A stretch of DNA of 58,000 nt from an uncultured Bacteroides sp. Its GTDB lineage: Bacteria; Bacteroidota; Bacteroidia; Bacteroidales; Bacteroidaceae. Both the position numbers and the translations under genes were made by a program. Of the stretch, positions 24,732 to 33,967 are shown in pieces; the first letter of the stretch is position 1, and the number at the start of each line of letters is the position of its first letter. The stretch lies in assembly GCA_958477465.1 (NCBI GenBank), contig CAUEFX010000019.1, positions 1 to 58,000 of the forward strand, written 5' to 3'. The notes below the pieces were generated by a model. The model was not told the origin of the DNA. It made no database searches and was given only the letters and a program-made list of their open reading frames with translations.

Positions 24732-26030
24732 GTGCGTCTTAAAGGATACTTTTTTATACTTACTTGTTTTCTGATCATTCTTGGTGGAGTGATACTCTAC
24801 TTTGGCGGTTGGATTTATCGGCCTTTACTATATGTATCGGAAATATTGATTGTTTTCCTGCTGATTTATCTGATTCTGTTTTACCGGAAGATAATCAAAC
24901 CGTTGAATACCATTGGTAGCGGTATGGATTTGTTGCGTGAACAGGATTTCAGTAGCCGCCTGAGTCTTGTGGGGCAATATGAAGCCGACCGTGTGGTGAA
25001 TGTTTTCAATCGTATGATGGAACAGCTTAAGAATGAACGTCTCCGTCTGCGTGAACAGAATTATTTTTTAGACTTGCTGATAAATGCTTCTCCGATGGGG
25101 GTAATCATTACCGGTCTTGACGGTGATGTGTCTCAACTGAACCCGATGGCTATGAAAATGTTAGGTGTCTGCTATGAGGAGGTACAAGGAAAGAAACTCT
25201 CTTCCATAGAATCTCCGTTGGCAGTGGAACTGGCTGCTATTGCTCAAGGAGAGACCGTGACCGTTCGGCTGAATGACTCGAATATTTATAAATGTACACA
25301 CTCGTCATTTATAGACCGGGGATTTCATCATCCGTTCTTTCTCATCGAAAGCCTGACAGATGAAGTGATGAAAGCGGAGAAGAAAGCCTATGAGAAAGTG
25401 ATTCGTATGATCGCGCATGAAGTGAATAATACAACGGCCGGCATTACTTCTACGCTCGATACGGTGGAGCAGGCTCTTTCCGAATCGGAAGGGATGGAAG
25501 ATATCTGTGAGGTAATGCGGGTGTGTACGGATCGTTGTTACTCGATGAGCCGCTTTATTACCCGTTTTGCCGATGTGGTGAAAATCCCGGAACTTAATTT
25601 GGCTCCCGTCAACCTTAACGATCTGGCATTCTCTTGTAAACGGTTTATGGAGGGAATGTGTACGGATCGCAATATTACCATCACATTGGATCTCGATGAG
25701 AGTTTAGGTGATGTCAATCTGGATCGTGCTTTGTTCGAGCAAGTATTGGTGAATATCATCAAAAATGCCGCCGAGAGTATCGGAAAGGATGGGGAGATAC
25801 AAATACGTACCTCTTCTCCTGCAAGCATCGAAATAGTGGATAACGGTGAAGGAATAACAAAAGAGACTGAAGCTAAACTCTTCAGTCCCTTCTTTTCAAC
25901 CAAACCGAACGGGCAGGGAATCGGTCTGGTGTTTATCCGTGAAGTATTGATGCGTCACGGATGTTCGTTTTCACTCCGTACGTATGCCGATGGGCTGACA
26001 CGGTTCAGGATAGTATTCACTAATCACTGA
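24732..26030 (+). CDS. NtrB-like sensor histidine kinase, partner of the NtrC-type regulator
   Basis: The 432-residue kinase starts at GTG 24732, 36 bp after the regulator gene. Two membrane helices (about 7-28 and 33-51) with almost no periplasmic loop are followed by a HAMP-like segment (about 52-105), a PAS domain (about 110-210), the phosphorylation motif IAHEVNN with His229, and a HATPase domain (NIIKNAAES, DNGEGI, GQGIGLVFI). HEVNN instead of the usual HExRTP/N is found in NtrB/YfhK-like kinases. The tiny outside loop suggests it senses inside the membrane or the cytoplasm. It is the likely phosphodonor for the adjacent regulator. Confidence 0.9.
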   Translation: MRLKGYFFILTCFLIILGGVILYFGGWIYRPLLYVSEILIVFLLIYLILFYRKIIKPLNTIGSGMDLLREQDFSSRLSLVGQYEADRVVNVFNRMMEQLKNERLRLREQNYFLDLLINASPMGVIITGLDGDVSQLNPMAMKMLGVCYEEVQGKKLSSIESPLAVELAAIAQGETVTVRLNDSNIYKCTHSSFIDRGFHHPFFLIESLTDEVMKAEKKAYEKVIRMIAHEVNNTTAGITSTLDTVEQALSESEGMEDICEVMRVCTDRCYSMSRFITRFADVVKIPELNLAPVNLNDLAFSCKRFMEGMCTDRNITITLDLDESLGDVNLDRALFEQVLVNIIKNAAESIGKDGEIQIRTSSPASIEIVDNGEGITKETEAKLFSPFFSTKPNGQGIGLVFIREVLMRHGCSFSLRTYADGLTRFRIVFTNH

Positions 26031-26032
26031 TT

Positions 26033-27670
26033 CTATCTCTCTTTCCATTCTTTGGCATATTCTTCCAATATGCGTTTGATGCCTTGACCTATCTTTACGT
26101 AATCGGCTTCGTTTAAGTTGGCAAGAGAAACGCGGACGCTCCATTTGGGACCGGAAAAACCGCCACCATTCAGTAATACGAGTGATGTTTCGTTGGCAAG
26201 ACGGAATACCACATCCAATGGGTTGTAGGTCTTTTCCAGATAGGTGACAAATTCGTCACCGTAGAATTTCCGTGCCCATACCAGCATGTCTATTTCTGAG
26301 TAGTAGCCGGCTCGTAGCGGATCTTCTACCAATGAGAAACCTGTGTTGTCCCACAAGGCGTTCAGACGGCGGCGGATGATACTCTGCATCTTGGTTTTAT
26401 AATAATCACCTTTGTCTAATAGGGCAAAAGAGGCAAACAGGCTCATTTGCATCTGCTGCGGCAATGATAATCCGGCTGTATGATTTAGGGCTACCTGGCG
26501 GCTGTCGGCTACCATACGGTCGATGAATTTCATCTTTTCCGGATGTAAGTCGAGGCTGGAATAGCGCTTGGATAATATGGCTTTCTGTTCTTCCGGCAGG
26601 CGGGCAATCATCTTGTCATAGATATTATCCTCATGCAAGGCAGTAACGGCAAGTCTCCATCCGGTTGCCCCGAAATATTTCGAGAAAGAGTATACGCACA
26701 GTGTATTGTGCGGCAGTTCTGCCATAAATGAACGGAAGTGCGGTGTGAATGTGGCATACACATCATCCGTGATGATCATCAGATTGGGATTATCATTTTT
26801 CACGATATTGACGATACGGGCAGTTGTTTCCGCACTTAATGCATAGCTGGGTGGATTGCTCGGATTGGTGATAAAGAGCGCTTTTATCTCCGGATTTTTT
26901 AGCTTATCGATATCTTCATCCCGGTATTGCCAGGTATGGAGACCGTCGGCTGTCATTTTATCGGCTGAAATCTCTGTGACGTTAAACCGGTAACGGCTGA
27001 GTCGCGGTATTTCTATGTAAGGGGTGAATACGGGTACAAGCAAAGCGATGTTGTCTCCTTGGTTCAACAGGAAATTTTCCTGTAAGGAATCAAAAATGTA
27101 ACACATGGCGGCTGTACCTCCTTCGGTAGCAAAAAGGTCGAATGTGCCTTTGGGAGAGCGCCGATCGCATAGTTCCTGAACCAGATAGTCCTGTACAAGG
27201 AGTTCGGTGAAATGCAGAATACGATCCGGTACGGGATATTGGTCACCGATGACAGCTTCTGCCCATTCATGAACGAGCGTATCCGGATCGGCAGCATGTT
27301 CCATCAGTAAATAGTTATAACTGTCTTTTAATAACTTTACTCCCGGCTCTTTGCTGTTGTCTTTTAAGAAAACTTCAAAACGTGCGGCAATGCCCTCTTT
27401 TTGTGGTATTCCCGCAATTCCTTCAGGTAAAGATTGTACACGTACGCATTCGCTAAGCCCGAATTTTCCTAAAAGAAAGAAGGCTTCTCGTGGCTCTGTG
27501 GCTATCCAGTTCGGATTACCACGCCCGGCATTTAGCATGGTATGAGCCATTTTTTTTACACTTTCGCCTGCCATATCTATGAGGCGGTTCTTTAATTCAA
27601 ATGGACTGATAGATTCCATTTTCTTGGCAAAACTTTTAGTGATGCCTGTGGCGTTTGATTTCTTTTCCAT
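26033..27670 (-). CDS. aspD: Bifunctional aspartate aminotransferase / aspartate 4-decarboxylase
   Basis: This PLP enzyme of the class I/II aminotransferase fold has 545 residues from ATG 27670. An upstream TTG at 27691 would add seven residues coded by an intergenic repeat and is rejected. The residues ITNPSNPPSYA (about 275-285) and VYSFSKYFGATGWRLA (about 327-342, Schiff-base Lys in SFSK) fit aspartate 4-decarboxylase, and the length (about 530-550) matches AspD rather than the shorter aspartate aminotransferases of about 400. It converts L-aspartate to L-alanine plus CO2, consuming a cytoplasmic proton. Its partner AspT lies upstream on the same strand. Confidence 0.9.
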   Translation of the reverse strand: MEKKSNATGITKSFAKKMESISPFELKNRLIDMAGESVKKMAHTMLNAGRGNPNWIATEPREAFFLLGKFGLSECVRVQSLPEGIAGIPQKEGIAARFEVFLKDNSKEPGVKLLKDSYNYLLMEHAADPDTLVHEWAEAVIGDQYPVPDRILHFTELLVQDYLVQELCDRRSPKGTFDLFATEGGTAAMCYIFDSLQENFLLNQGDNIALLVPVFTPYIEIPRLSRYRFNVTEISADKMTADGLHTWQYRDEDIDKLKNPEIKALFITNPSNPPSYALSAETTARIVNIVKNDNPNLMIITDDVYATFTPHFRSFMAELPHNTLCVYSFSKYFGATGWRLAVTALHEDNIYDKMIARLPEEQKAILSKRYSSLDLHPEKMKFIDRMVADSRQVALNHTAGLSLPQQMQMSLFASFALLDKGDYYKTKMQSIIRRRLNALWDNTGFSLVEDPLRAGYYSEIDMLVWARKFYGDEFVTYLEKTYNPLDVVFRLANETSLVLLNGGGFSGPKWSVRVSLANLNEADYVKIGQGIKRILEEYAKEWKER

Positions 27671-27680
27671 AATTTTAGGG

Positions 27681-28047
27681 CCTCTCCCCAACCCTCTCCG
27701 GGGAGAGGGAGGAAAGATACTGTGGCTTATAATTTAATTGTAATTTAACTTTTCTCCTTATTCTTGTGAAAGAGGAGAATGATTTCTATGTTCTATAAAA
27801 TGAATACTTTAGATAAATATTTAAATGATTTGAAATAAATACTGCCTCCTATAATGTAGCAACAAATTCCAACTTTATTTTCTCTCCATAAAAGAGAAAG
27901 ATAAATGTCATCATCTTATGATATTAGCAACAAATTCCAACTTAACTTCCTCTCCCCAAAAGAGTAAAGATAAGTGTCATCATCACTATAATATTAGTAA
28001 CAAAATCTAACTCTACTCCCTCTCCCACGGAGAGGGTTGGGGAGAGG
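27681..28047. repeat. Repeat-filled spacer between aspT and aspD
   Basis: Two inverted copies of a CCTCTCCCCAACCCTCTCC element with an attached GGGAGAGGG arm lie at 27681-27712 and 28018-28047 (the latter reversed); each can form a small hairpin. Between them is a direct tandem repeat: units starting at 27857, 27925 and 27995 (periods 68 and 70 bp, the third partial) share TAGCAACAAATTCCAAC and AAAGATAA-TGTCATCATC. Element 1 lies 11 bp upstream of the aspD ATG and includes the only Shine-Dalgarno-like sequence there. The C/T-rich element is a common intergenic repeat in Bacteroides, from memory. Confidence 0.75.
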
Positions 28048-28050
28048 CTT

Positions 28051-29745
28051 TTACATCATCAACACAATAAACACCCCCCAAATAATCAGTAGCGTATTCC
28101 CCACTGCATAAGTTACCGTATACCCCAAAGCAGGTGTTTCGCTTTCCACGGCATCCTGTATGGCTCCCAACGCAGCGGTAGTCGTCCTTGCTCCTGCGGT
28201 ACATCCGAGGGTCAGTGCCGGGTGGAATTTGAACAGGTATCTTCCCATCAGCAGACCGCTGATCAAAGGAATGGCGGTAGCTGCCGCTCCGACAAGAAAC
28301 AGGCTTGCGCCTACTTCTTTAAAGCCGGTCACGAAACTTGGTCCGGCAGCAATACCCACTACGGCGATGAACATGTTCAATCCGACATTGTTCAGTACCC
28401 ATAAAGAGGGTTCGGGGATGCCGCCGAAAGTCGGATGTTTGCTGCGTAGCCATCCGAATAACAGACCGGCAATCAGTGCGCCTCCGCTTGTTGATAAGCT
28501 TATCGGGATGCCACCCAAATGAATGGACAGTGCACCTACCAATCCACCGATGAGAATACCGAGTCCTACGAATATCATGTCCGTCTGATTGGTAGGGCGA
28601 TCAATGTATCCCATTTGTTTGGCGGCGGTTTCCACTTCATGCTTCATACCGGTCAGTTCGAGCATATCTCCGGAATCTACTACGGTTTGTGCCAGTACCG
28701 GTATATGGATACCTGCTCGTTTGATGCTGCGGATACTGACACCGTGCATGAATTTTTGCGAACGGATGGCTGAGATGGTTTCTCCGGCAAACGTTTTTCG
28801 CGTCACCATTACCGGGAGTGTTTCGGCGGGAAAGTCGAGCAACTGTGCATCTATTACTTCCGGTCCGATCCAGTCTTCTTCACCAATCACAAATTCACGG
28901 CGGCCGCTAAGTACTACTTCATCGTTTTCTTGCAGAATAAGATTGGGCGTTACTTCTTTCACGACTCCTTTTTGACGGATACGTTCTACGAAAAGACGTT
29001 TTCCTTGTTCGTTCAGATAGCTTTCAAGGTCGGTAACACGCTTTCCTTTTCCAAACCATTTATTGGTTATTTTGTAGGCGCGGAATACGACAGGACGTAG
29101 GGCAGGGGCAAATCCCGGTTCATCGGTTTCCGAACTTCCCATTTGAGTCTCCAGTTCCCGGCAGTCGGCTTTTACTTTTTCAAGTCCACCCAGAAACTTC
29201 GGACCGAGTGATGCCAGTATCCAGGCAGAGCCGGCTGTACCGAAAATATAGGTTACGGCATACGCAACGGGAATTGCATTGATGAAAGTGGCTTTCTGTG
29301 TATCACTGATGTTAAGTCCGTTGATTGTATCTTCGGCTACTCCGATAACGGCAGAAATCGTTTGTGAACCGGCCAACAGTCCGGCAGCTTCCCCTACGTG
29401 ATAACCCATTATTTTGGCCAATGCCCAGGCGGAAACGAGGCTGACAATACACATCAGTACGGCAAATCCCACTTGCGGCAAACCGTCTTTCTTCAACCCG
29501 CGGAAGAACTGCGGTCCTACTTTGTAGCCCACTGCAAAAAGAAAGAGCAGGAAGAATACTGCTTTCATAGGTCCGTCTACTGTAATGTTTAATTGTCCCA
29601 CCAGTACACCTACCAGCAGGACGCTTGTGACGGTGCCGAGTGAGAACTTCCCGATTTTCAACCGGCCTATCCAGAATCCCGCAAAAAGTGTCAGAAAGAT
29701 GGCTAACTCAGGGTGTACCCTCAGTTGATCTATAATCCATTCCAT
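28051..29745 (-). CDS. aspT: Aspartate:alanine antiporter, AspT/YidE family
   Basis: The protein has 564 residues from the ATG at 29745; the longer frame to 29784 only adds 13 residues from the untranslated leader. It has two membrane domains of the AspT-AlaT transporter type (about residues 5-170 and 385-560) flanking a cytoplasmic stretch with two RCK_C-like modules (about 205-365). LAGSQTISAVIGVAEDTINGL and GCTAGARTTTAALGAIQDAV, one in each half, are the pseudo-repeats. It exchanges aspartate for alanine, and with AspD makes a proton-consuming cycle that raises intracellular pH and proton motive force. It sits upstream of aspD in the same orientation. The alternative is a related YidE/YbjL-type transporter without known substrate; the aspD neighbour favours AspT. 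Confidence 0.85.
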   Translation of the reverse strand: MEWIIDQLRVHPELAIFLTLFAGFWIGRLKIGKFSLGTVTSVLLVGVLVGQLNITVDGPMKAVFFLLFLFAVGYKVGPQFFRGLKKDGLPQVGFAVLMCIVSLVSAWALAKIMGYHVGEAAGLLAGSQTISAVIGVAEDTINGLNISDTQKATFINAIPVAYAVTYIFGTAGSAWILASLGPKFLGGLEKVKADCRELETQMGSSETDEPGFAPALRPVVFRAYKITNKWFGKGKRVTDLESYLNEQGKRLFVERIRQKGVVKEVTPNLILQENDEVVLSGRREFVIGEEDWIGPEVIDAQLLDFPAETLPVMVTRKTFAGETISAIRSQKFMHGVSIRSIKRAGIHIPVLAQTVVDSGDMLELTGMKHEVETAAKQMGYIDRPTNQTDMIFVGLGILIGGLVGALSIHLGGIPISLSTSGGALIAGLLFGWLRSKHPTFGGIPEPSLWVLNNVGLNMFIAVVGIAAGPSFVTGFKEVGASLFLVGAAATAIPLISGLLMGRYLFKFHPALTLGCTAGARTTTAALGAIQDAVESETPALGYTVTYAVGNTLLIIWGVFIVLMM

Positions 29746-30176
29746 AATTAAATAGTTTAGGTTTATATATAATAGTTTGAACAATTCATGAGCGGTAGCA
29801 ACCTTTATTGCCCGACTACCGTATACGAATTATTCCGGTTCGTTTTAATACTTAGTACAACAGTATTTCGTGAAAAGTGTTTTGTTAAACCTCCATTCGT
29901 CATGTTAAACTTTCTGTATGACAGAGTGTCTGCGTACATCGTATTTGGGCATATATTGATGTGTCTATTTCTGAAAATGCTGACGGGCAGGGTTTGTTTA
30001 ATAATTGATATAGAACAATATATCTGACATTGGTAAATTCGAAATACATGGGCTATAAGTACTCTTTAAAGGGATAATATGTCAAATAGAACAATTAATC
30101 CGACTATTAGAACTTCTTTAGGTATGTAGGAGAACCTAACTTTGTAGGCAATTTTAATTTATCTAAAACAACAGAA
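29746..30176 (+). other. Intergenic region with promoter box for the inositol operon
   Basis: This 430-bp divergent gap separates aspT from the inositol-phosphate synthase. TAACTTTG at 30137-30144 is a -7 box, 33 bp before the synthase ATG. A 79-codon plus-strand frame at 29788-30027 has no recognisable motif and was not called. Otherwise I see nothing. Confidence 0.5.
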
Positions 30177-31466
30177 ATGGAACAAGAAATTAAACCGGCA
30201 TCAGGACGCCTTGGTGTCTTGGTTGTAGGTGTTGGTGGCGCAGTTGCTACCACTATGATAACAGGAACACTTGCTGCTCGTAAGGGATTGGCAAAACCAA
30301 TAGGTTCTATTACACAGATGGCTGCAATGCGTATGGAAAATAATGAGGAAAAACTCATTAAAGACATCGTACCTTTGACAGATTTGAACGACATCGTGTT
30401 TGGCGGATGGGATATTTTCCCTGACAATGCTTACGAAGCTGCTATGTATGCTGAAGTGTTGAAAGAAAAAGACCTGAATGGGGTGAAAGAAGAACTGGAG
30501 GCCATCAAACCGATGCCTGCTGCTTTCGACCATAACTGGGCTAAACGTCTGAACGGAACTCACATCAAACAGGCTGCTACCCGTTGGGACATGGTAGAAC
30601 AACTTCGTCAGGATATCCGCGATTTCAAAGCTGCTAACAACTGCGAACGTATTGCAGTGCTGTGGGCTGCAAGTACAGAAATCTATATTCCTCTGTCTGA
30701 AGAACACCAGTCATTGGCTGCATTGGAAAAAGCCATGAAAGAAAACAACACGGATGCCGTTTCTCCAAGTATGTGTTATGCGTATGCTGCCATTGCAGAA
30801 GGCGCTCCGTTCATTATGGGTGCTCCTAACTTGTGCGTAGATACTCCGGCTATGTGGGAATTCTCCAAGAAGATGAATGTGCCTATTGCCGGTAAGGACT
30901 TCAAGAGTGGTCAGACACTGATGAAAACAGTGTTGGCACCGATGTTCAAAACTCGTATGTTAGGTGTTAGCGGTTGGTTCTCTACCAATATCTTGGGTAA
31001 CCGTGACGGTGAAGTTTTGGATGATCCTGCAAACTTTAAAACAAAAGAAGTCAGCAAATTGTCTGTAATCGATAACATCTTCGAACCGGAGAAATATCCT
31101 GACTTGTATGGTGATGTATACCACAAGGTACGTATCAATTATTATCCTCCCCGCAAAGACAATAAGGAAGCATGGGATAACATCGACATCTTCGGATGGA
31201 TGGGCTATCCGATGGAAATCAAGGTAAACTTCCTTTGCCGTGATTCTATTCTTGCTGCTCCTATCGCACTCGACTTGGTGCTGTTCAGTGATCTGGCTCT
31301 TCGTGCCGGCATGTGCGGTATACAGACTTGGTTGTCATTCTTCTGCAAGAGCCCGATGCATGATTTTGAACATCAGCCGGTACACGACTTGTTCACACAA
31401 TGGAGAATGGTAAAAGAAACATTGCGTAATATGGTCGGTGAGAAAGCACCGAGCTATCTTGATTGA
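30177..31466 (+). CDS. ino1: myo-Inositol-1-phosphate synthase
   Basis: The 429-residue protein matches the bacterial INO1 family: NAD site VLVVGVGGAVATTMITG (about residues 14-30), VFGGWDIFPDNAYEAA, NTDAVSPSMCYAYAAIAEGAPF, GKDFKSGQTLMKTVLAP with catalytic Lys residues, and WFSTNILGNRDG. It isomerises and cyclises glucose-6-phosphate to inositol-1-phosphate with NAD as internal hydride shuttle. It is the first gene of a strongly coupled operon that continues through 35663. In Bacteroides thetaiotaomicron a synthase of this kind (BT_1526) is known to feed inositol lipid synthesis; here the downstream genes differ from the BT_1522-1525 set as I remember it. Confidence 0.93.
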   Translation: MEQEIKPASGRLGVLVVGVGGAVATTMITGTLAARKGLAKPIGSITQMAAMRMENNEEKLIKDIVPLTDLNDIVFGGWDIFPDNAYEAAMYAEVLKEKDLNGVKEELEAIKPMPAAFDHNWAKRLNGTHIKQAATRWDMVEQLRQDIRDFKAANNCERIAVLWAASTEIYIPLSEEHQSLAALEKAMKENNTDAVSPSMCYAYAAIAEGAPFIMGAPNLCVDTPAMWEFSKKMNVPIAGKDFKSGQTLMKTVLAPMFKTRMLGVSGWFSTNILGNRDGEVLDDPANFKTKEVSKLSVIDNIFEPEKYPDLYGDVYHKVRINYYPPRKDNKEAWDNIDIFGWMGYPMEIKVNFLCRDSILAAPIALDLVLFSDLALRAGMCGIQTWLSFFCKSPMHDFEHQPVHDLFTQWRMVKETLRNMVGEKAPSYLD

Positions 31467-31476
31467 TACTGATAGA

Positions 31477-32193
31477 ATGAAATATGCACTTATTGCAGCC
31501 GGACAAGGTTCGCGTTTGGTCTCAGACGGAATCCAAGTGCCTAAACCTTTGGTGAGGGTAGGAGGCGAACCTTTGTTGGGGCGCTTATTGCACATTTTTC
31601 TTAATAATAATGCAGACTCGGTCTGCATTATTATTAATGAAGAAATGACAGAGGTCCGTGATTTTCTGGAACAGCAGCGTTTGCCGATACCGCTTCACGT
31701 AGTGGTGAAGTCCACTCCCGATTCTTTTCATAGCTTTTATGAACTGATGCCTTATTTGAAGGGAGAGGGTAAATTCTGTCTGACTACGGTAGACCCGATT
31801 TTCCGTGAACCGGAGTTTTCTGATTATATCCGTGCTTTTCAAGAGAATGAGGACGTAGATGCCTTGATGGCGGTGACCGACTTTATCGATGACGAACGTC
31901 CGTTGTATGTCAAGACCTGTCCTGATGATCTGAAAATTGTGGGGTATGCCAGTGAATCGTATCCCGGTAACCGATATATTTCCGGTGGAATTTATTGTAT
32001 GAATCAAAAGGCTCTTTCTCTGCTGCCTGCTGCCATGGAGAAAGGAGTTTCTCGTATGCGTGGCTTTCAGCAGTATTTAGTAGACGCTGGACTGCAGGTA
32101 CAGGCCTATCCTTTTTCAAAGGTGATAGATATCGATCATGCAACAGACGTTGAAAAAGCCGAACGCTTTTTAGAAGAACAGACTATTAAATGA
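31477..32193 (+). CDS. MobA/GlmU-type nucleotidyltransferase (putative inositol-1-P cytidylyltransferase)
   Basis: The protein has 238 residues from ATG 31477; the frame further upstream (31438) overlaps the synthase gene. The N-terminal signature ALIAAGQGSRL...KPLVRVGG binds nucleotide, and KFCLTTVDPIF holds the metal-binding Asp of the NTP-transferase fold. The family activates sugar or polyol phosphates with CTP, GTP or UTP. It follows the inositol-1-phosphate synthase by 10 bp and precedes, after one gene, a CDP-alcohol phosphotransferase, so CTP:inositol-1-phosphate cytidylyltransferase is the economical reading. A sugar-phosphate substrate cannot be excluded. Confidence 0.75.
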   Translation: MKYALIAAGQGSRLVSDGIQVPKPLVRVGGEPLLGRLLHIFLNNNADSVCIIINEEMTEVRDFLEQQRLPIPLHVVVKSTPDSFHSFYELMPYLKGEGKFCLTTVDPIFREPEFSDYIRAFQENEDVDALMAVTDFIDDERPLYVKTCPDDLKIVGYASESYPGNRYISGGIYCMNQKALSLLPAAMEKGVSRMRGFQQYLVDAGLQVQAYPFSKVIDIDHATDVEKAERFLEEQTIK

Positions 32194-33056
32194 AATCATA
32201 TACTTTTGCGGGAATACAGCGATATTCCCTTTTCTCTCCCAATCATGTCGGGAACGATGCTGCTGTCTTTTCTGCTGTGGCCCAGTACTTGGAAGAAAAT
32301 GGGCATAGGGTCAATCTATATACCGAGCAGGAGTTTCTGACCAATCCTTTAAATGAGAAGTTTGTTTTCACAATGATGCGTAGCAAAGCTGCTGTCCGTA
32401 ACCTGCAAAAGGCTGAGAAAAAAGGAGTGGTAGCTGTCAATTCTGCTTTCGGTATTGAAAACTGTACGCGCGAGCGGATGACTACCTTGTTGTTGAAATA
32501 TCAGGTTCCTCATCCCGAAAGTCTTATCTGGGATGTGCAGGAAGAACTTCCGGTCAGCCTTATCGAGTCGGAGTTTGAGCCCTGTTGGGTGAAGCGTGCC
32601 GATTTTCATGCCATTCATAAAGAAGATGTGACGTATATCCGGACTTGTAGCGAGCTGCGGGAGGTGATGTCTGAATATGCATTGCGCGGTATAGAGCGTG
32701 TGGTGATTAATAAGCACCTGGCCGGCGACCTGATTAAGTTCTATGGTGTTTCCGGTACCGATTTTTTCTATTGGTTTTACCCATTGGAGGGGCATCATAG
32801 CAAATTCGGGTTGGAAGCCATCAATGGTGCTCCGAAAGGCATCTCCTTTTCACTGGATGAGTTGCGTCATATTTGTGACAAGGCGGCGAAGGTGCTGCAA
32901 GTCGATGTATATGGCGGTGATTGCATTGTGTCTCCGGATGGCAGCATCCGTATCATCGATTTTAATGATTGGCCGAGCTTTGCCCCTTGTCGTAAAGAAG
33001 CGGCCATAGCCATCGGGCAGGTTGTGTTGCAAAAAACTAAAAATGCGGATTTATGA
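32190..33056 (+). CDS. ATP-grasp protein
   Basis: The 288-residue cytoplasmic protein starts within the stop of the gene before (4-bp overlap) and overlaps the next by 4 bp. The ATP-grasp catalytic end is VDVYGGDCIVSPDGSIRIID followed by FNDWPSF (about 246-273), with the acidic Mg ligands; the substrate half has CWVKRADFHAIHKEDVTY. The C-terminal layout is like RimK or inositol polyphosphate 5/6-kinases (ITPK). Within this operon an inositol kinase, or a ligase adding an amino acid to a lipid head group, are both possible. The ITPK resemblance is weak and not tested. Confidence 0.6.
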   Translation: MKSYTFAGIQRYSLFSPNHVGNDAAVFSAVAQYLEENGHRVNLYTEQEFLTNPLNEKFVFTMMRSKAAVRNLQKAEKKGVVAVNSAFGIENCTRERMTTLLLKYQVPHPESLIWDVQEELPVSLIESEFEPCWVKRADFHAIHKEDVTYIRTCSELREVMSEYALRGIERVVINKHLAGDLIKFYGVSGTDFFYWFYPLEGHHSKFGLEAINGAPKGISFSLDELRHICDKAAKVLQVDVYGGDCIVSPDGSIRIIDFNDWPSFAPCRKEAAIAIGQVVLQKTKNADL

Positions 33057-33967
33057 GTAATGAAATAAGTAAAAGCGGATTGGAGGCAACATTGAAATCG
33101 ACAGATACCGAAGAGTGGATCGATTTGCTGTTTTACCGTCCTATCGGCTACCGATGGGCGCTTCTTTTTCAGAAATTGGGAGTTACTCCCAATGCGATAA
33201 CGATTGCTTCCATCTTTTTGGGAGTTGCGGCAGGAATAATGTTTTATTACAATGATCTATTGCTGAATGTAATAGGCATGTGTCTGCTGATTTGGGCCAA
33301 TATGTATGACAGCGCCGACGGGCAACTGGCGCGTATGACCGGACAGAAGTCCGAAATCGGGCGGATATTGGACGGTGTGTCCGGTGATTTCTGGTTTATC
33401 TCCATCTATGTGGCCATCTGCTTGCGCCTGACTCCGGAGTGGTCATACTGGATCTGGATATTGGCAGCCGTGACCGGTTTGTGTCATAGCAAGCAGGCAG
33501 CCATGGCCGATTATTACCGGAACATTCATCTTTTCTTTTTGAAAGGAAAATCGGGTAGCGAACTCGATAATTATGTGCAGCAAAAAGCCATTTACAACTC
33601 TTTGTTTTGGAAAAAAGATTTCATCCGGAAACTCTTTCTCTGGTTTTATTGCGATTATACCCGTTCGCAGGAGCGTCTTACTCCGGCTTTCCAGCGCTTC
33701 TTCGCTTTGTTGCAGCAACGATACGGTGCAGTGGCCCCACAGGAAATCCGTGACGAATTCCGTCGGGGAAGCCTGCCGTTGATGAAGTACACCAACATCC
33801 TCTCTTTCAATACCCGGGTGATTGTACTCTTCATCAGCCTGTTCATCAATGAGCCGTGGCTGTACTTTGTTTTTGAATTTACGGTGCTGAACGGACTGCT
33901 GATTTACATGATCCGGCAGCACGAGCAGTTGAGTAATAAGTTGTATAAAGAAATACAGATGGCATAA
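33053..33967 (+). CDS. CDP-alcohol phosphatidyltransferase-family membrane enzyme
   Basis: The 304-residue membrane protein has the CDP-alcohol motif D86-x2-DG-x2-AR-x8-G-x3-D107 (ADGQLARMTGQKSEIGRILD). The last Asp of the canonical motif is expected at 111, but residue 111 is Gly and Asp comes at 112. About six membrane helices are seen, with an unusually large loop (about 155-245). It transfers a phosphoalcohol from a CDP-activated donor to an alcohol acceptor, in the membrane. With the synthase and nucleotidyltransferase upstream, the donor may be CDP-inositol. The alternative is a standard phosphatidylinositol-phosphate synthase that uses CDP-diacylglycerol. Confidence 0.8.
   Translation: MSNEISKSGLEATLKSTDTEEWIDLLFYRPIGYRWALLFQKLGVTPNAITIASIFLGVAAGIMFYYNDLLLNVIGMCLLIWANMYDSADGQLARMTGQKSEIGRILDGVSGDFWFISIYVAICLRLTPEWSYWIWILAAVTGLCHSKQAAMADYYRNIHLFFLKGKSGSELDNYVQQKAIYNSLFWKKDFIRKLFLWFYCDYTRSQERLTPAFQRFFALLQQRYGAVAPQEIRDEFRRGSLPLMKYTNILSFNTRVIVLFISLFINEPWLYFVFEFTVLNGLLIYMIRQHEQLSNKLYKEIQMA

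Noticed and set aside
26033..27691. TTG start that lengthens AspD by seven residues
   Set aside because: The extra residues are encoded by the C/T-rich intergenic repeat; ATG at 27670 is the family-like start.
29788..30027. 79-residue frame between aspT and the inositol operon
   Set aside because: No recognisable motif, no partner genes, and it ends before the -7 box; most likely chance.
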